Origin: Endomychus coccineus
Taxonomy: Eukaryota; Arthropoda; Insecta; Coleoptera; Endomychidae
Assembly (NCBI GenBank): GCA_958510875.1
Contig: OY294067.1
Coordinates: 197,901,401-197,965,400 of the forward strand
Reading direction: 5' to 3'
DNA: 64,000 nt
Made by a program: the position numbers and the translations under genes. The notes beneath the pieces are model-generated. The model had not been told where the DNA came from. It made no database searches and was given only the letters and a program-made list of their open reading frames with translations. Each line of letters starts with the position of its first letter. Position 1 is the first letter of the stretch. This document shows positions 9,193-21,287 of this stretch, one piece after another.

Positions 9193-9765
9193 TTGTCATA
9201 AGGAGAGACACAGTAGTACACGGGTGCTTGGTCACCTCTCAAGTAAACAGATTTCCGAGTCGAATTCAGGAAGACGTGTACAATCTGATATTCTCATTTC
9301 TTACATCGTGTTAGGGTATATTGACCTAATCGAGATACCAGCTGTTAGTGAGCCTGATAAAAAACTTTCGCGGAATCATTTGGATTTAATAATCGAATAG
9401 CGTATATCATATAGGGATGACCGAATATCACTGTCTTATAAATGTTGTCATTTCCAGTGAAAACTCTGTATAGATATTTTGATTGTTGATAATTGTATAT
9501 AATATTGTAAATAGTTAATGATTTATTTCTTTTAATAAATAGCTACAAAGGTTTGTCATCATTTTATTCAAGGCAAAGACATTATTCTTCTGTAGGAAGA
9601 GCATCTCTCAAATACCAACCACAAAACTAAACTAGAAGAACTCTGACCTTCTTACTTGTAAGAAACCCAGGCAGGTCTGCTAAGGTACATGACCGTACCG
9701 TAACCTTAGGGGACAACTAATCTTCCACCAAAATTAGTCATTTGGGCGGGAGTTGGTTACAATGT

Positions 9766-10134
9766 TGGAGCCGTTTCGTGCCCCAAGCGGGTGGCGCAAG
9801 TTGTGATAAAGTATTTTCGGCTGTGGGCCGCTAGTTTTCACCTACTTCGGGTATATTTTAGTAGCTAGAAAATTTTCTTTGGTACGTCGCACGTTAGAAG
9901 CGTGTAGCTGAGACCTGAGAGTACCTGTTTCTATCTTAATTAGAGTTTCACATCTGATGGACATTTATCAGAAAAAGAAGGGCCGTCAAGCACGGTCCGA
10001 TACCTAATCTAACCACATGAAGCGAAAACGGCACACGAAAAGTCGTCGTAAAGCCGTATTAGGTACAACCAGTTTGCACTTTCCTAACTCGCCAGCTACG
10101 CGCTCCTCACGTGAACGTCATTCGATTTATCTCA
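9766..10134. other. Interior of the inverted-repeat element, right part
   Basis: Continuation of 1046-1279 after the Gypsy insertion. Mixed-composition sequence without a recognisable coding frame. Confidence 0.45.
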
Positions 10135-10755
10135 AATTAACCAAAATGGCCGAAATAGGCCGAAAAAAAACAATTGAAAAATTAGTTTCATGACATGAAA
10201 CTATATGCGAATACCAACATTTTCTCGCAAAGCAGATCCCGATCGGATGTAAATGAGCTATCTTAATTTGAAAAATAACTAAAAAATTGACTTGAAGTTG
10301 AATTTATGGAAAAATATTCAATATTTTCACTTGAAATTCGGAGTGTATTTTCAAGACCATGGCACATATCTTCAGTCCAAATCTCAGCCAAATCGGTTGG
10401 AAAATGATTGAGTTAGCCTTTACGCAAGATTCCCTGCTTATATGAGTATTACTATATCTATTACGGGGAGGGGGGAGGTCGGATCAACTTGAAATTTGGA
10501 CTGGGAGTTCGTTGGACATTGTCAATGGAAGAGTTCTACTTTGATTCCTTAATCTTCAATACAACCAGAGATATTCCTTTTTTTGCTAAACTACCCTTAA
10601 AAATGTCAAAAAACCCCTTTCTGGTAAAAAAAAAAAGGGGTTGCACCCACTTTCAGAAACATAAATTTCTGGGGGTTGTTACCGGTACCACAACAAACAT
10701 TTCCCACTGTGTCGCTAAGCATCGTAAAGTTTTCGCCAGATTTACTCCACTATAT
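10135..10755 (-). repeat. Right arm of the long inverted repeat
   Basis: Reverse-complement partner of 402-1045. The inner end is marked by CCAAAATGGCCGAAATAGGC, the outer end by CGCCAGATTTACTCCACT. Divergence between the arms is far greater than between the Gypsy LTRs, so this element is older than the retrotransposon inside it. Confidence 0.8.
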
Positions 10756-10789
10756 TCACTTGACCTGAAACAATAATTTCAGAGTAATT

Positions 10790-12960
10790 TCAGACATACG
10801 CTCGGCGCACTGTCACATGTGGTTTGAAGGGGCACGTTCCCAGGTATTGTGATTCGAAATCTCTTGGTATGAAATGTTTTAAATATAATAAATTTGGCCA
10901 CAAGGCTTCAGAGTGTAAAACATGTGAAAATGTTGCTGGTGAAATGATGGGGATCTCGGCCATCAGTATTGTCATGTCATCTAAAAGCAAAATGCTCAAG
11001 GTTGTGAGTGTTAATAATGAAGATGTGCATGCTTTGGTTGATACAGGTTCACAAGTAAATTTGATGCGACACGATATTCATCAGAAAATTGGTAGTCCAG
11101 TTTTGGAGGAGTCCAAAGTTTTATTGATTGGTTCTGGACAGATAGAGATAAGAGCTTTGGGTTTCTTCCAAACAATAATAAAAGTTGATGACGATGAATT
11201 TCCTTGTACTGTTCATGTTGTTCCAAGAGGATCAATGTCATTGGGGATGATTTTGGGAGATGATTTATTAGGTCAGGCTGAAATTGTGATTAGTTCAGAA
11301 GGTATTAAAATGAAGAAAACAACCCTTTCTGTGTTCTTGACTGAGGTTGATACTGAGGAAGATCCCAGTATTTAACTCTCGGGCATATTGGAGATAGCAG
11401 TATTCGTAAGAGAACTTTAGACCTTGTTGCATCGTATGAACCAATACATGTTAGGGGTGAAGGCATTGAAATGAAAATTGTTGTTGAGAGTGATATCAGT
11501 TTTCATAGTCCACGTGGTCCATAACTGTGAAATTGTTGAGAAACAGGTTGATGAGTGGTTGAAAGAGGGTATATTTGAGCAGAGCAGTTCCAATTATACT
11601 AGTTTTGTGGGCGTTGTGAAAAAGGAAGATGGTTCATCAAGAGTTTATGTTGATTATCGTTAGATATATAAACTCACCATAAAGGATAGATATCTCTTAC
11701 CTCTGATTGAAGATCAGAGCGATGAACTTGAAGATGCGAGACTCTTCAGTACCATTGATTTGAGAAATGATTTCTTTCACGTTGGTGTCGAAAGGAATAG
11801 TAGAAGATACACAGCGTCAGTTATTGAGAGTGGTCAATTCAAATTTGCGAGGTTTCTATTTTATTTGGTTTGTTCAATTCTTCGTCAGTGTTTCAACGAC
11901 TCTTAAATCATGTATTCCGAAATTTAATAAAAATTGGAATAATGAAACGACCATACCATGATTTCTTGGTTGTAACCGCGAGTACAGAATGGTACGATTT
12001 TGAACGTTTCGAAAACTGTTTATGGAGTTGAACAAAATAATGGTGTGGAGACAAATATGAAGGAATGTGATTTTTTCCAAAAAAGAATTGAATTTCTTGG
12101 TCAGGTGATTGAAGATGGTAAGCTTTTTCGTCGCCCGATAAAGTAAGCGCATTTTTGGGTTTTGCTTAACCTCAGAAGTAAGGGATGTACAAAATTTCTT
12201 GGCTGTTTTCAAAAGCTCATTCGTGAATTTCCACAAATTGCTAAGTCATTGAGTGATTTATTGCGAAAGAACAAGAGACTCCAGTTTTATGAAGAGGAAA
12301 GAACAGCTTTCAGACAACTTAAGGTGGCTATGACGCAGGAACCAGTTCTTCATATCCACCATCAAGGACGTGATACAGAGTTACATACTGATGCTTGTGA
12401 AGACAGTTATGGAGCTACATTAATGCAAAAGTAACCTCAAAATGAGCTGTTTCATCCCGTATATCTCATGAGCTAGAAGACGACAAATGCAGAACAGAAG
12501 ACAAATGCAGAACAGAATTACTCCAGCTATGAGCTTGAGGCTTTGGCAATCATATATTCTCTGAAGAAGTTTGAAGTGTATCTTTTGAGAATAAATTTTA
12601 AGATCATAACCGATTGTTCTGCTTCTGAACAAACGATGAAGAAAAAAGATGTCTCAACCAGGATTGCGAGATGTGCTATATTCTTGGAAGGTTATAACTA
12701 CACAATTGAACACAGAGCTGGTGTTAAGATGGAACATGTTGATGTTTCAAGTAGATATCCAATCATGATAGCTGTAACACAAGATGTAGCACCTCAAATA
12801 CGACGTGCTCAAGAAGAAGGCAGTGGAATTGAGGCGATTAAAGAAATTTTGAAGGAACGGGACTATGGTGACTACAGCTTGCAGAAGTCTCAGAAAATCT
12901 GTATGGATATTTCTCTCGTTACGAGTTGTAATCATGAAAATCCTCCCTTAATGAGTACTT
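10790..12960 (+). pseudogene. Decayed Ty3/Gypsy gag-pol fragment
   Basis: Frames change repeatedly but homology is clear and collinear. 10824-11375 holds nucleocapsid knuckles (CFKYNKFGHKASEC, second Cys lost to Tyr) followed by an aspartic protease (ALVDTGSQVNLM). 11478-11900 is the start of RT, with motifs like FEQSSSNYTSFVGVVKKEDG and FSTIDLRNDFFHV. Near 11955 the catalytic motif is reduced to YHDFLVV. 12162-12434 and 12543-12930 hold the RT thumb and RNase H (ELHTDACEDSYGATL; YSSYELEALAIIYSLKKFEVYL). Integrase and LTRs are missing. Many stops and indels make it non-functional. It is a different lineage from the young element at 1284-9761, and resembles the gag remnant at 22180-23240. Confidence 0.88.
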
Positions 12961-13003
12961 ATCTTTGCAATAATGTGCATACTCAAGACATTCATATATA
13001 TGT

Positions 13004-13340
13004 ATACAGGGTGACATAGGGAAAAGTACCGTGCATAGTGTCAGGCGATAGATGACACTAAAATAAGAAAAAAAGTTTCCATGAACGTAGGTCCTCAACG
13101 CCTTCGTTCAAAAGATACAGTGTGTTGAATTTTAATTTTTTGTTTGGTTTTTTTGAATATTTTTGGATAAGCTAGTGATAATCGGACAAAATATAGTATA
13201 CAGGGGTTTTTATCACGCTGAATTCAAATATGATCTTAGTTTTTTGATTACTGATAGGAGGCGCCACATACAGGGTTCCATCTCCTTTGAATCGGTCCTA
13301 ACTATTTTGCCTGACACTGTATGTCAATATCAACTATAAA
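13004..13340. repeat. Small inverted-repeat (MITE-like) segment
   Basis: Begins TATACAGGGTG, the same terminus as the mariner-like element at 56250. It contains GTGTCAGGCG near 13040, answered in inverse by GCCTGACAC near 13313, and further ACAGGG motifs near 13200 and 13270. It may be the 3' end of the adjacent mariner-like element, with smaller elements nested in it. No coding capacity. Confidence 0.4.
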
Positions 13341-13547
13341 AATTTGGTTTCACATCTTTTATGCTTAAGAAAGGTATACCTTGTCCATGTCGCTAGAAGC
13401 AATGGTTTCCGGTAAAAATGCATCTAAAGGCGTCAATGCACGAAAATTATTCAAAAGGGCAAAAGTAACTTATTTGCAAATACAATGTTATAATACTTCA
13501 ATAATTAAATTTTAATATGAAAAATAATGATCAATTGAAACAAAACA

Positions 13548-14621
13548 TTAAGTTTTTAAAAGATGTTCAAATTGTTGCCCTTGTACTTCAATACATTTTA
13601 TCATTCTTCTTGTTAATGATTGACGGCATCTTTGAAATATTCCTGGGTTATTACGAAATCTATCTGCCGATTCCATAATTCTTAGCCATCATTGTTCTTC
13701 TTCATGTATTTCCACAGCATAAACATAATTTTTCGTAAATCCCAAAATGAAAAATCTAGGGGATTGAGGTCGGGACTACGAGCTGCAGGGTACAGGCCCC
13801 CCTCGACCAATCCATCTATCTCCAAATCTCCTGTCCAAATATTCCCTTGCCACTTGAGAAAAGTGAGCTAGCGCCCCTTCATGCATGTAAGACATTCTTC
13901 CAATAATGGCCAATGTGACATCCTGTAATAATGTGTTCGAATCGTTCTCCAAGAAATTTCGATACAGTGCACCTGTCAATCGATTGGGCAATCGAAATGG
14001 GCCAATTAAGTAATTCTCCACTATACCTGCCCACACATTAATAGAAAACCTATATTGGTGATTTCGAATTACGGTTTGATGAGGATTTTCATCACTCTAA
14101 TGGTGCATGTTATGTAGGTTCGGAATACCATCATGGCTAAAACCAGCTTCGTCAGTAAACATTATTGATGAAATGCTATTTTGTCTTTGCTTTTGCAACC
14201 ATTCACAAAATTGTACACGAGGAAAAAAGTCATTTTCCAATAGTGAATGAATTTTCTGGAAATGATATGGGCGGAGGAGTTGTTCATTGAGGATTTGTCT
14301 TACTGATTCACGGTTACCGTTTCGTACCGCTGAACTGATTTTCCTGGTGCTTGTTCTCGGATTATTTTTCACCATTCGTAAAACAGTTTCTTCTTATCGC
14401 AGAGTGCGACGACTTCCGGAAACCCCACTATTTACTTTCGGTTTTTTAAAACAGCCATCTTCCCCCAAACGCCTATGCACGTCAATAAATCTTTTAGCAT
14501 TAGGAATCTGCCGTGATGGATATCTTTCTCGATAGATACGTTGAGCTTCAGAAGAATTTGATCTAGCTTTGCCGTAACACATAATCATGTCCCTGTATTC
14601 TTCAAAAGTGTAGTGAACCAT
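13548..14621 (-). pseudogene. Decayed mariner/Tc1-superfamily transposase
   Basis: Reading the minus strand from 14621: an N-terminal helix-turn-helix region (MVHYTFEEYRDMIMCYGKAR...IPNAKRFIDVHRRLGEDG, of the kind annotated DUF4817 in insects), a middle segment with KISSAVRNGNRESVRQIL, the first catalytic motif FTDEAGF, then MWAGIVENYLIGPFRLP and YMHEGALAHF, where the second catalytic Asp is replaced by Glu. The C-terminus ends with QQFEHLLKT and a stop at 13548-13550. Full length would be ~357 residues, normal for the family. At least two frame changes and stops break it, and the catalytic substitution makes it dead. Related to, but clearly diverged from, the transposase at 56372-57457. Confidence 0.85.
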
Positions 14622-14743
14622 TTTTGAAAGCAATTTTGAAAAATCAATAACAAAATCAATGAAAAACTTAAGCAACAACACAAAATACCTCTAACAATTA
14701 TTACATTAGTTTGGCAAGTGTCATAGATTTCATTTGTTTTTTC

Positions 14744-14811
14744 GTCGCACTCTGCGAATCGGAGAAACTGTTTTACGAATGGTGAAATGTATTGAAGTAC
14801 AAGGGCAAAAA
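14744..14811 (+). repeat. Inverted, internally deleted copy of the adjacent transposase
   Basis: 14744-14787 is the inverse of about 14366-14410 (CGCACTCTGCG...CTGTTTTACGAATGGTG). It is joined directly to 14786-14811, the inverse of about 13570-13597 (AATGTATTGAAGTACAAGGG). This is the coding order of the neighbouring transposase with ~770 bp removed, in opposite orientation. Confidence 0.8.
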
Positions 14812-14849
14812 TAAATGAATTCACAGTCTAGAATACAGGCACTACGAGG

Positions 14850-16180
14850 TGGATGATAGTTGATGGAAATTCAGAAAAATAATACAAGTTCAACGTAACA
14901 ATTTGATTCATACCAAACGGAATTTGGTAATAAATTGAAGAAGGAACAATTTTCGTATTACATAAAATAAAACAAAATTTTGAATATTCACAAAAATGGA
15001 AATAAACGGTTGGTACAATTTAAATACTCAAAATAAATCAACGTCAATTTTAGTTAAGAGATTGAAATCAAATATTTAATTGGAAAAAATTATCAAATAC
15101 TGAGAATTAACGTGAACCTCGAAATGGATTCTATAAAATTAGTGGAATACAAATTCAGTTGAATAACACAGATCAGAGAAATGAAAATATGGTCATTTAA
15201 ACTGAAAAATTTTACCTTCTTCGGAACTTGATGGAACTGGAAGTCGATCCTGTCAGGAAATTCACTAAACCGTCTCGGAAAGAAGGAATGAGGCACATCA
15301 GTCGTTCAAACCCTGTAATTTCGAAGAACGACCAGTACCTGACCTAAGTTCAAAGGAACGAGTAACACAGTCAATCGGAATAACCATGCGATTCCACAAC
15401 TGATTATGTTATCTGCCACTATTACAAAATTGAAATCTCGAAGAGATATCAATTTAAACAACAATCTAAAATAATATGAAAGACTTAGTTTCTACAATTG
15501 GTACTTAAATTAGCAAACAATTAAATAGTGACTATAAGCATAATAATTAAAATGTGACTAAGAATAATAATTAAAATGTTGGAATTTGTCAATTAGCACA
15601 AATCTGAATTACTTGAATTGAATTGCATATAAGAATAGATGTTGTAATTTATACTATAACACACACGAGCGCAACAGTCCTGTTGATTATGTATTCAATA
15701 AGCAGTAATTGAATACCTACTTTATGATGATCCCAACAACATTTACTGCACGTATGAGTCAAAAGACAACTCTGTATACTCGTGTACCAGAACTACAAAA
15801 TGGCGATTCAAAATAAATCACTCTAACTACCATGTGCTATCGTGGGGTTAAACACAGAGGGAACAAAGAAATATTATCTCAGTAATCTGTCCACGTCCCG
15901 CTGAATTGTCTATGTACAAAAATTACAACAATTATTGCAGTGATGGAAACGATTATCTCTGAATTACGCTAAATACAAATTGATTGTGTGGAACCCTGCA
16001 GTATATCGAGCAACCTTCCACTGAAATATAATCACATTCAGGTACTGAACATCCAGTAGTCTAATTACAGAATCAAATCAAATTATAAGGTGCCTGATGT
16101 GAATTATATTTCAATAGCAAAAATTGAGAAAATGAAAGCAAAACCAAAGGATTATTGAATCTCGACATCTCGACTTACGC
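14850..16180. other. AT-rich stretch without recognised features
   Basis: No coding frame or RNA gene recognised. A short direct repeat, AATAATTAAAATGT, occurs twice at about 15540-15580. Otherwise nothing. Confidence 0.5.
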
Positions 16181-16181
16181 A

Positions 16182-16182
<1 letters not shown>

Positions 16183-16221
<39 letters not shown>
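16183..16221. repeat. (TA)n microsatellite
   Basis: Uninterrupted TA dinucleotides on the left side of the palindrome at 16252-16515. Confidence 0.97.
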
Positions 16222-16224
<3 letters not shown>

Positions 16225-16251
16225 TCTTCTTAGGTTCTCGCGGACGTAATG

Positions 16252-16511
16252 TGTAGAACTGGATTCTCGGGTATTGATCCGCGTTGTGTGGTTTCGGTCC
16301 TCAAAAGGACCAATTTCACGACGTTTCGGCAAAGTCGCATTTGCCATCTTCAGGTGATTCGACCGTAGAGTCTGGAAATTGCCTAGATTTTCCAGACTCT
16401 ACGGTCGAATCACCTGAAGATGGCAAATGCGACTTTGCCGAAACGTCGTGAAATTGGTCCTTTTGAGGACCGAAACCACACAACGCGGATCAATACCCGA
16501 GAATCCAGTTC

Positions 16512-16515
<4 letters not shown>
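16252..16515. repeat. Perfect palindrome with 127-bp arms
   Basis: Left arm 16252-16378 and right arm 16389-16515 are exact reverse complements; the spacer is 10 bp (16379-16388). Each arm carries the order CTGAAGA, stem-loop GGCAAA/TTTGCC, GAAACGTC, and a second stem-loop GGTCC-TTTTGA-GGACC followed by GAAACC. (TA)n tracts border the pair on both sides. The hammerhead-like core in the arms suggests origin from two head-to-head ends of a Penelope-like or similar retroelement. As RNA or single-stranded DNA it would fold into one very long hairpin. Confidence 0.97.

Positions 16516-16596
<81 letters not shown>
16514..16596. repeat. (TA)n microsatellite
   Basis: About 41 TA units directly after the palindrome. 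It is followed by a 73-bp sequence (about 16595-16667) that recurs directly at 17069-17141. Confidence 0.95.
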
Positions 16597-16601
<5 letters not shown>

Positions 16602-16800
16602 ATCCTATGTTAAATTATCTAAGTTATCTTCATAATTCAGAAAATTTAATTCTATATCTCTTAAGTTACATACACGATAGTGGCCAATTAGGCAAAGAAA
16701 CTTTAAACTTGTTTATAATTAACCAGAACAATTCTCAGTCAGTTCTATTGAAATATATAAGAACCGGGATGCTGTCATTTGAATGAGAACTGTCAAGTAA

Positions 16801-17133
16801 CTGCCAACCATAGCAGTACTAACCTACAATCCTTACTTCAAAAAACGACTGAACTTCAGATGAATGTGCGTGAATAGTTGATCTATGGTAGGGCATCGAA
16901 TCGCATTGTGTTCATCAATGATCTACTATCTTTTCAGAGGTTTATATTTACAAAAATATAAAAATCTAACAGGACCGAAGTGGTGTAATTGGTTAACACC
17001 CTGGACTGGAAATCCAGAAATGTGGGTTCGAATCCCGCCTATGGTTCAATCTTTTACGTTTATTCATCTTTATAATCCTATGTTAAATTATCTAAGTTAT
17101 CTTCATAATTCAGAAAATTTAATTCTATATCTC
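16801..17133 (+). repeat. 333-bp repeat with tRNA-like core, copy 1
   Basis: Starts CTGCCAACCATAGCAG and ends at CTATATCTC. The reverse complement at 18856-19188 has the same length and about 95% identity. The 3' quarter (17069-17133) also exists as a direct copy at about 16595-16660. Each full copy contains a tRNA-like cloverleaf. Confidence 0.92.
16974..17046 (+). tRNA. tRNA-like sequence (Ser GGA anticodon, no long extra arm)
   Basis: 73 nt that fold as a cloverleaf: acceptor ACCGAAG/CTATGGT (one mismatch, one wobble), D arm GTGT/ACAC, anticodon arm CTGGA-CTGGAAA-TCCAG, four-base variable loop, T arm GTGGG-TTCGAAT-CCCGC. A-box (TGGTGTAATTGG) and B-box (GGTTCGAATCC) look intact. The anticodon reads GGA (Ser), but a real tRNA-Ser has a long variable arm, absent here. 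It lies inside a repeat. More likely a tRNA-derived repeat (SINE-like) or pseudo-tRNA than a working gene. Confidence 0.5.
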
Positions 17134-17139
17134 TTAAGT

Positions 17140-18855
<1,716 letters not shown>

Positions 18856-19188
18856 GAGATATAGAATTGAATTTTCTGAATTATGAAGATAACTTAGATA
18901 ATTCAACAGAGGATTATAAAGATGAATAAACGTAAAAGATTGACCCATAGGCGGGATTCGAACCCACATTTCTGGATTTCTAGTCCAGGGTGTTTACCAA
19001 TTACATCACTTCGGTCCTATTAGATTTTTATATTTTTGTAAACATAAACCTCTGAAAGGATAGTAGATCATTGATGAACACAATGCGATTCGATGCCCTA
19101 CCATAGATCAATTATTCACGCTCATTCATCTAAAGTTCAGTCGTTTTTTGAAGTGAGGATTGTAGGTTAGTACTGCTATGGTTGGCAG
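18856..19188 (-). repeat. 333-bp repeat with tRNA-like core, copy 2 (inverted)
   Basis: Inverted partner of 16801-17133, differing at scattered substitutions only. Immediately beyond its lower end, on the minus strand, is CCTGAAGAAGGAGTC, similar to the hammerhead-like motif in the palindrome. Confidence 0.92.
18943..19015 (-). tRNA. tRNA-like sequence, second copy
   Basis: Same cloverleaf as 16974-17046 with a few substitutions; the anticodon loop is CTAGAAA (AGA, Ser) and the 3' acceptor strand is CTATGGG, which pairs less well. A and B boxes remain recognisable. Again without a long variable arm, so probably a repeat-borne pseudo-tRNA. Confidence 0.45.
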
Positions 19189-19239
19189 AAATGTGTTACA
19201 AAGTGAATCAACATGTTCATCTCAGAGGAGGTGGCTGTT

Positions 19240-20900
19240 CAACGTTACGCCCAATATCTGTGTACTGTGTGAACATTTGTATTGGTCGGTATATTCTATA
19301 TTGATATCTGATTCTGATTGAAAATGCACTATTTTTGTCTTATCTTGATTTAAATTCAATTTATTCTTAGTTGACCATATTGAAATATTATCCAGTAACA
19401 TTCTAGCTGTTTTGCATGTTCTACATTTTCAGATTTCATTGAGAAGTTGCAGTTGTCAGCATAACTCGCAATTTTAATATCGATATCTAAAGACTTATTG
19501 AAAAAGAAGAGATCGTTGAGATAGATAGTAGATGACATTGGTCTGGAGATGTGGCCTTGAGGTACTCCTTTACAGAATTTTTGCTTCCAGCTAATAGCAC
19601 CATTGGGTGATTCAACTTATTGTGTACGTCCACTCAGATACGATCTGAAAAGATGGTTGGCTTTACCACGAATATCATATCTATACATTCTATATAGGAG
19701 CTTTTCATGGTGGACACAATCGAAGAATTCAATGAAAGCAACGAATATTCCCGAAGCAGCTTTTCATCAATAGGAACAGTTACATTCAATAGAAAATCAC
19801 AGAGAGCTGTATCAACTGATTTGTCTTTCGTGAATCCATGTTGGGCAGAATTTATAATTTCAAATTCAGATGAAAATGTACTTAATTGTCTATAAATAGC
19901 ACATTCATAGATTTTAGAATGGTAGATGAGATACTCTTAGGACGGTAATTAGGTACATCTGTCGGATCACTTTTTTTTAAGAATAATGCGACCATTGCAA
20001 GTTTCAGCTTTGAAGAAAATATTGCGCTGTTGAGTATGCAATTTATGAGGAACATCGAAGGTTTTGCTAGATAGTTTCTACAGTTCTTCAGAATATTCAA
20101 AGATGTTTTGTCAGTGTTAGAAGATTTAGGTTGTTGATAATATCAATCATGTACGATTTAAAAATATTTTCCTATTCAGATTATCTGTGGAAATTGGAAC
20201 ATTATACAGTGAGTCAGCAAACATATTGAGATCACGAGGAGATGGACTATATACACATATAACAAACAGGTTAACTTGGATGATACAATGCCACAACATT
20301 GAAATTTATTCAAAACAGACAACGTGTCACACTTGAAGGGTTAAAATGGGTTCCTGTATTTTCCATAAAAATAGCCCAACCACCATGTGAGTTCTTAGCA
20401 TGACAAAAAGTATGACATCAGAATGTATTTATATAAAATTATTTCATGCAGTTGTTCATCAGATTGCCAATATTCAGTAAGTGTTACAATTGATGAATCT
20501 ATTAATTTAAGTTGCAACTCTAACTTTGACATTTTATTTACCCAACATTTGATGTTCTGGTGAATGAATGATAATTTATGATCCTGAATGGAGCAATGTT
20601 CATTTTCCTTTGAAATGTTTCTTCCTTCTACGGCATCTTAAGTGTGTGCACATATATTTTGCATTTCATTTTTCGGGGTCAGATTTTGGAGGATTTTTGG
20701 GAAATAAAATTTGTATGTTAGTACTCCATACGGTCAGTTATCAGGAGGTATTACAATATCCACCATTTGGTATGGCACACCTATCTCAAAGGATGTGTAA
20801 TTAGCGATGTCACATTCAGTTTCCAGTTTCTCCATCACATAATTGTCAGGTTGAAGGTAGTGAAGATAAGATGCTACATGTTCTTGAGCTACGTCGAAAT
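19240..20900 (-). pseudogene. Decayed LINE ORF2 (endonuclease-RT)
   Basis: Minus strand. Around 20240-20470 there are traces of an exonuclease-type endonuclease domain ending in GGWAIF. At 19882-20100 the RT palm approach is readable (LKLAMVALFLKKSDPTDVPN followed by YRP). Between them and 19550, short segments resemble RT with frequent stops. At 19356-19538 the catalytic region is reduced to SYADNC where FADD or YADD is expected. This is a Jockey/CR1-like non-LTR element, heavily mutated and inactive. The clade is not certain. Confidence 0.65.
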
Positions 20901-21287
20901 TTAAGCGTGGACCACTTGAAGTGTGCTGTTCTTACGTAAGAACATGAACTTCTTTACAGCTAAATTAGTATCAATATATTGTTTTGGAGTGATGTTGGTT
21001 ATATACGTAGATAAGCTTGGACTCATTGTTTCGTTGATTCGACTAGTTGTACTTCGCAATCGGCGAAATTTTCCTTGGACCACTTGGAACTTGTCACATT
21101 GTGTATATTTGCTTGTATAAGCTTCTTTGTGGTTCTCTAGCGGTGTCGGATTGGACGCAACATTAGGAGCACTTATCAAATTGGCTGATTCTGAATCAAC
21201 TTTATCCGTTGCGTTTCCCTTGGGAGTGTTTATTCGGTATTTTATTTTTGAGTTGCTTACATTAGAGTTTGTTTTTTCAAATTTCAC
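20901..21287 (-). CDS. Unassigned 128-codon ORF upstream of the LINE remnant
   Basis: Open for 128 codons on the minus strand, just 5' of the decayed LINE and in the same orientation. The protein is Lys/Asn/Thr/Ser-rich with no motif I recognise. It could be the 3' part of a LINE ORF1 or the start of ORF2, given its place. A chance frame is possible. Confidence 0.3.
   Translation of the reverse strand: MKFEKTNSNVSNSKIKYRINTPKGNATDKVDSESANLISAPNVASNPTPLENHKEAYTSKYTQCDKFQVVQGKFRRLRSTTSRINETMSPSLSTYITNITPKQYIDTNLAVKKFMFLRKNSTLQVVHA

Larger units (their letters stand above)
1284..9761 (+). mobile_element. Nearly intact Ty3/Gypsy LTR retrotransposon
   Basis: A complete 8478-bp element: 5' LTR, primer-binding site, gag, pol (protease, RT, RNase H, integrase), a third ORF, polypurine tract, 3' LTR. 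It is bounded by the 4-bp target duplication ATGT (1280-1283 and 9762-9765), and the LTR ends form the inverted repeat TGTAAC...GTTACA. Domain order PR-RT-RH-IN defines Ty3/Gypsy. A lysine-type primer site, very long LTRs, a 4-bp duplication and an extra 3' ORF recall the Osvaldo/Ulysses branch known from Drosophila; that placement is inference. The LTRs differ at about 11 substitutions and one 1-bp indel, so insertion was recent. Breaks seen: one nonsense codon in pol and an uncertain gag start. It may have moved recently or be mobilised in trans. Confidence 0.97.
7903..9761 (+). repeat. 3' LTR of the Gypsy element
   Basis: 1859 bp; same ends and internal array as the 5' LTR. Differences I noted from the 5' copy are one inserted A (TCTCAAATGA), about 11 substitutions spread over the length, and none at the termini. 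Followed by the target duplication ATGT. Confidence 0.97.

Noticed and set aside
16974..17046. Working tRNA-Ser gene.
   Set aside because: No long variable arm, an imperfect acceptor stem, and duplication inside a repeat. Kept only as tRNA-like.
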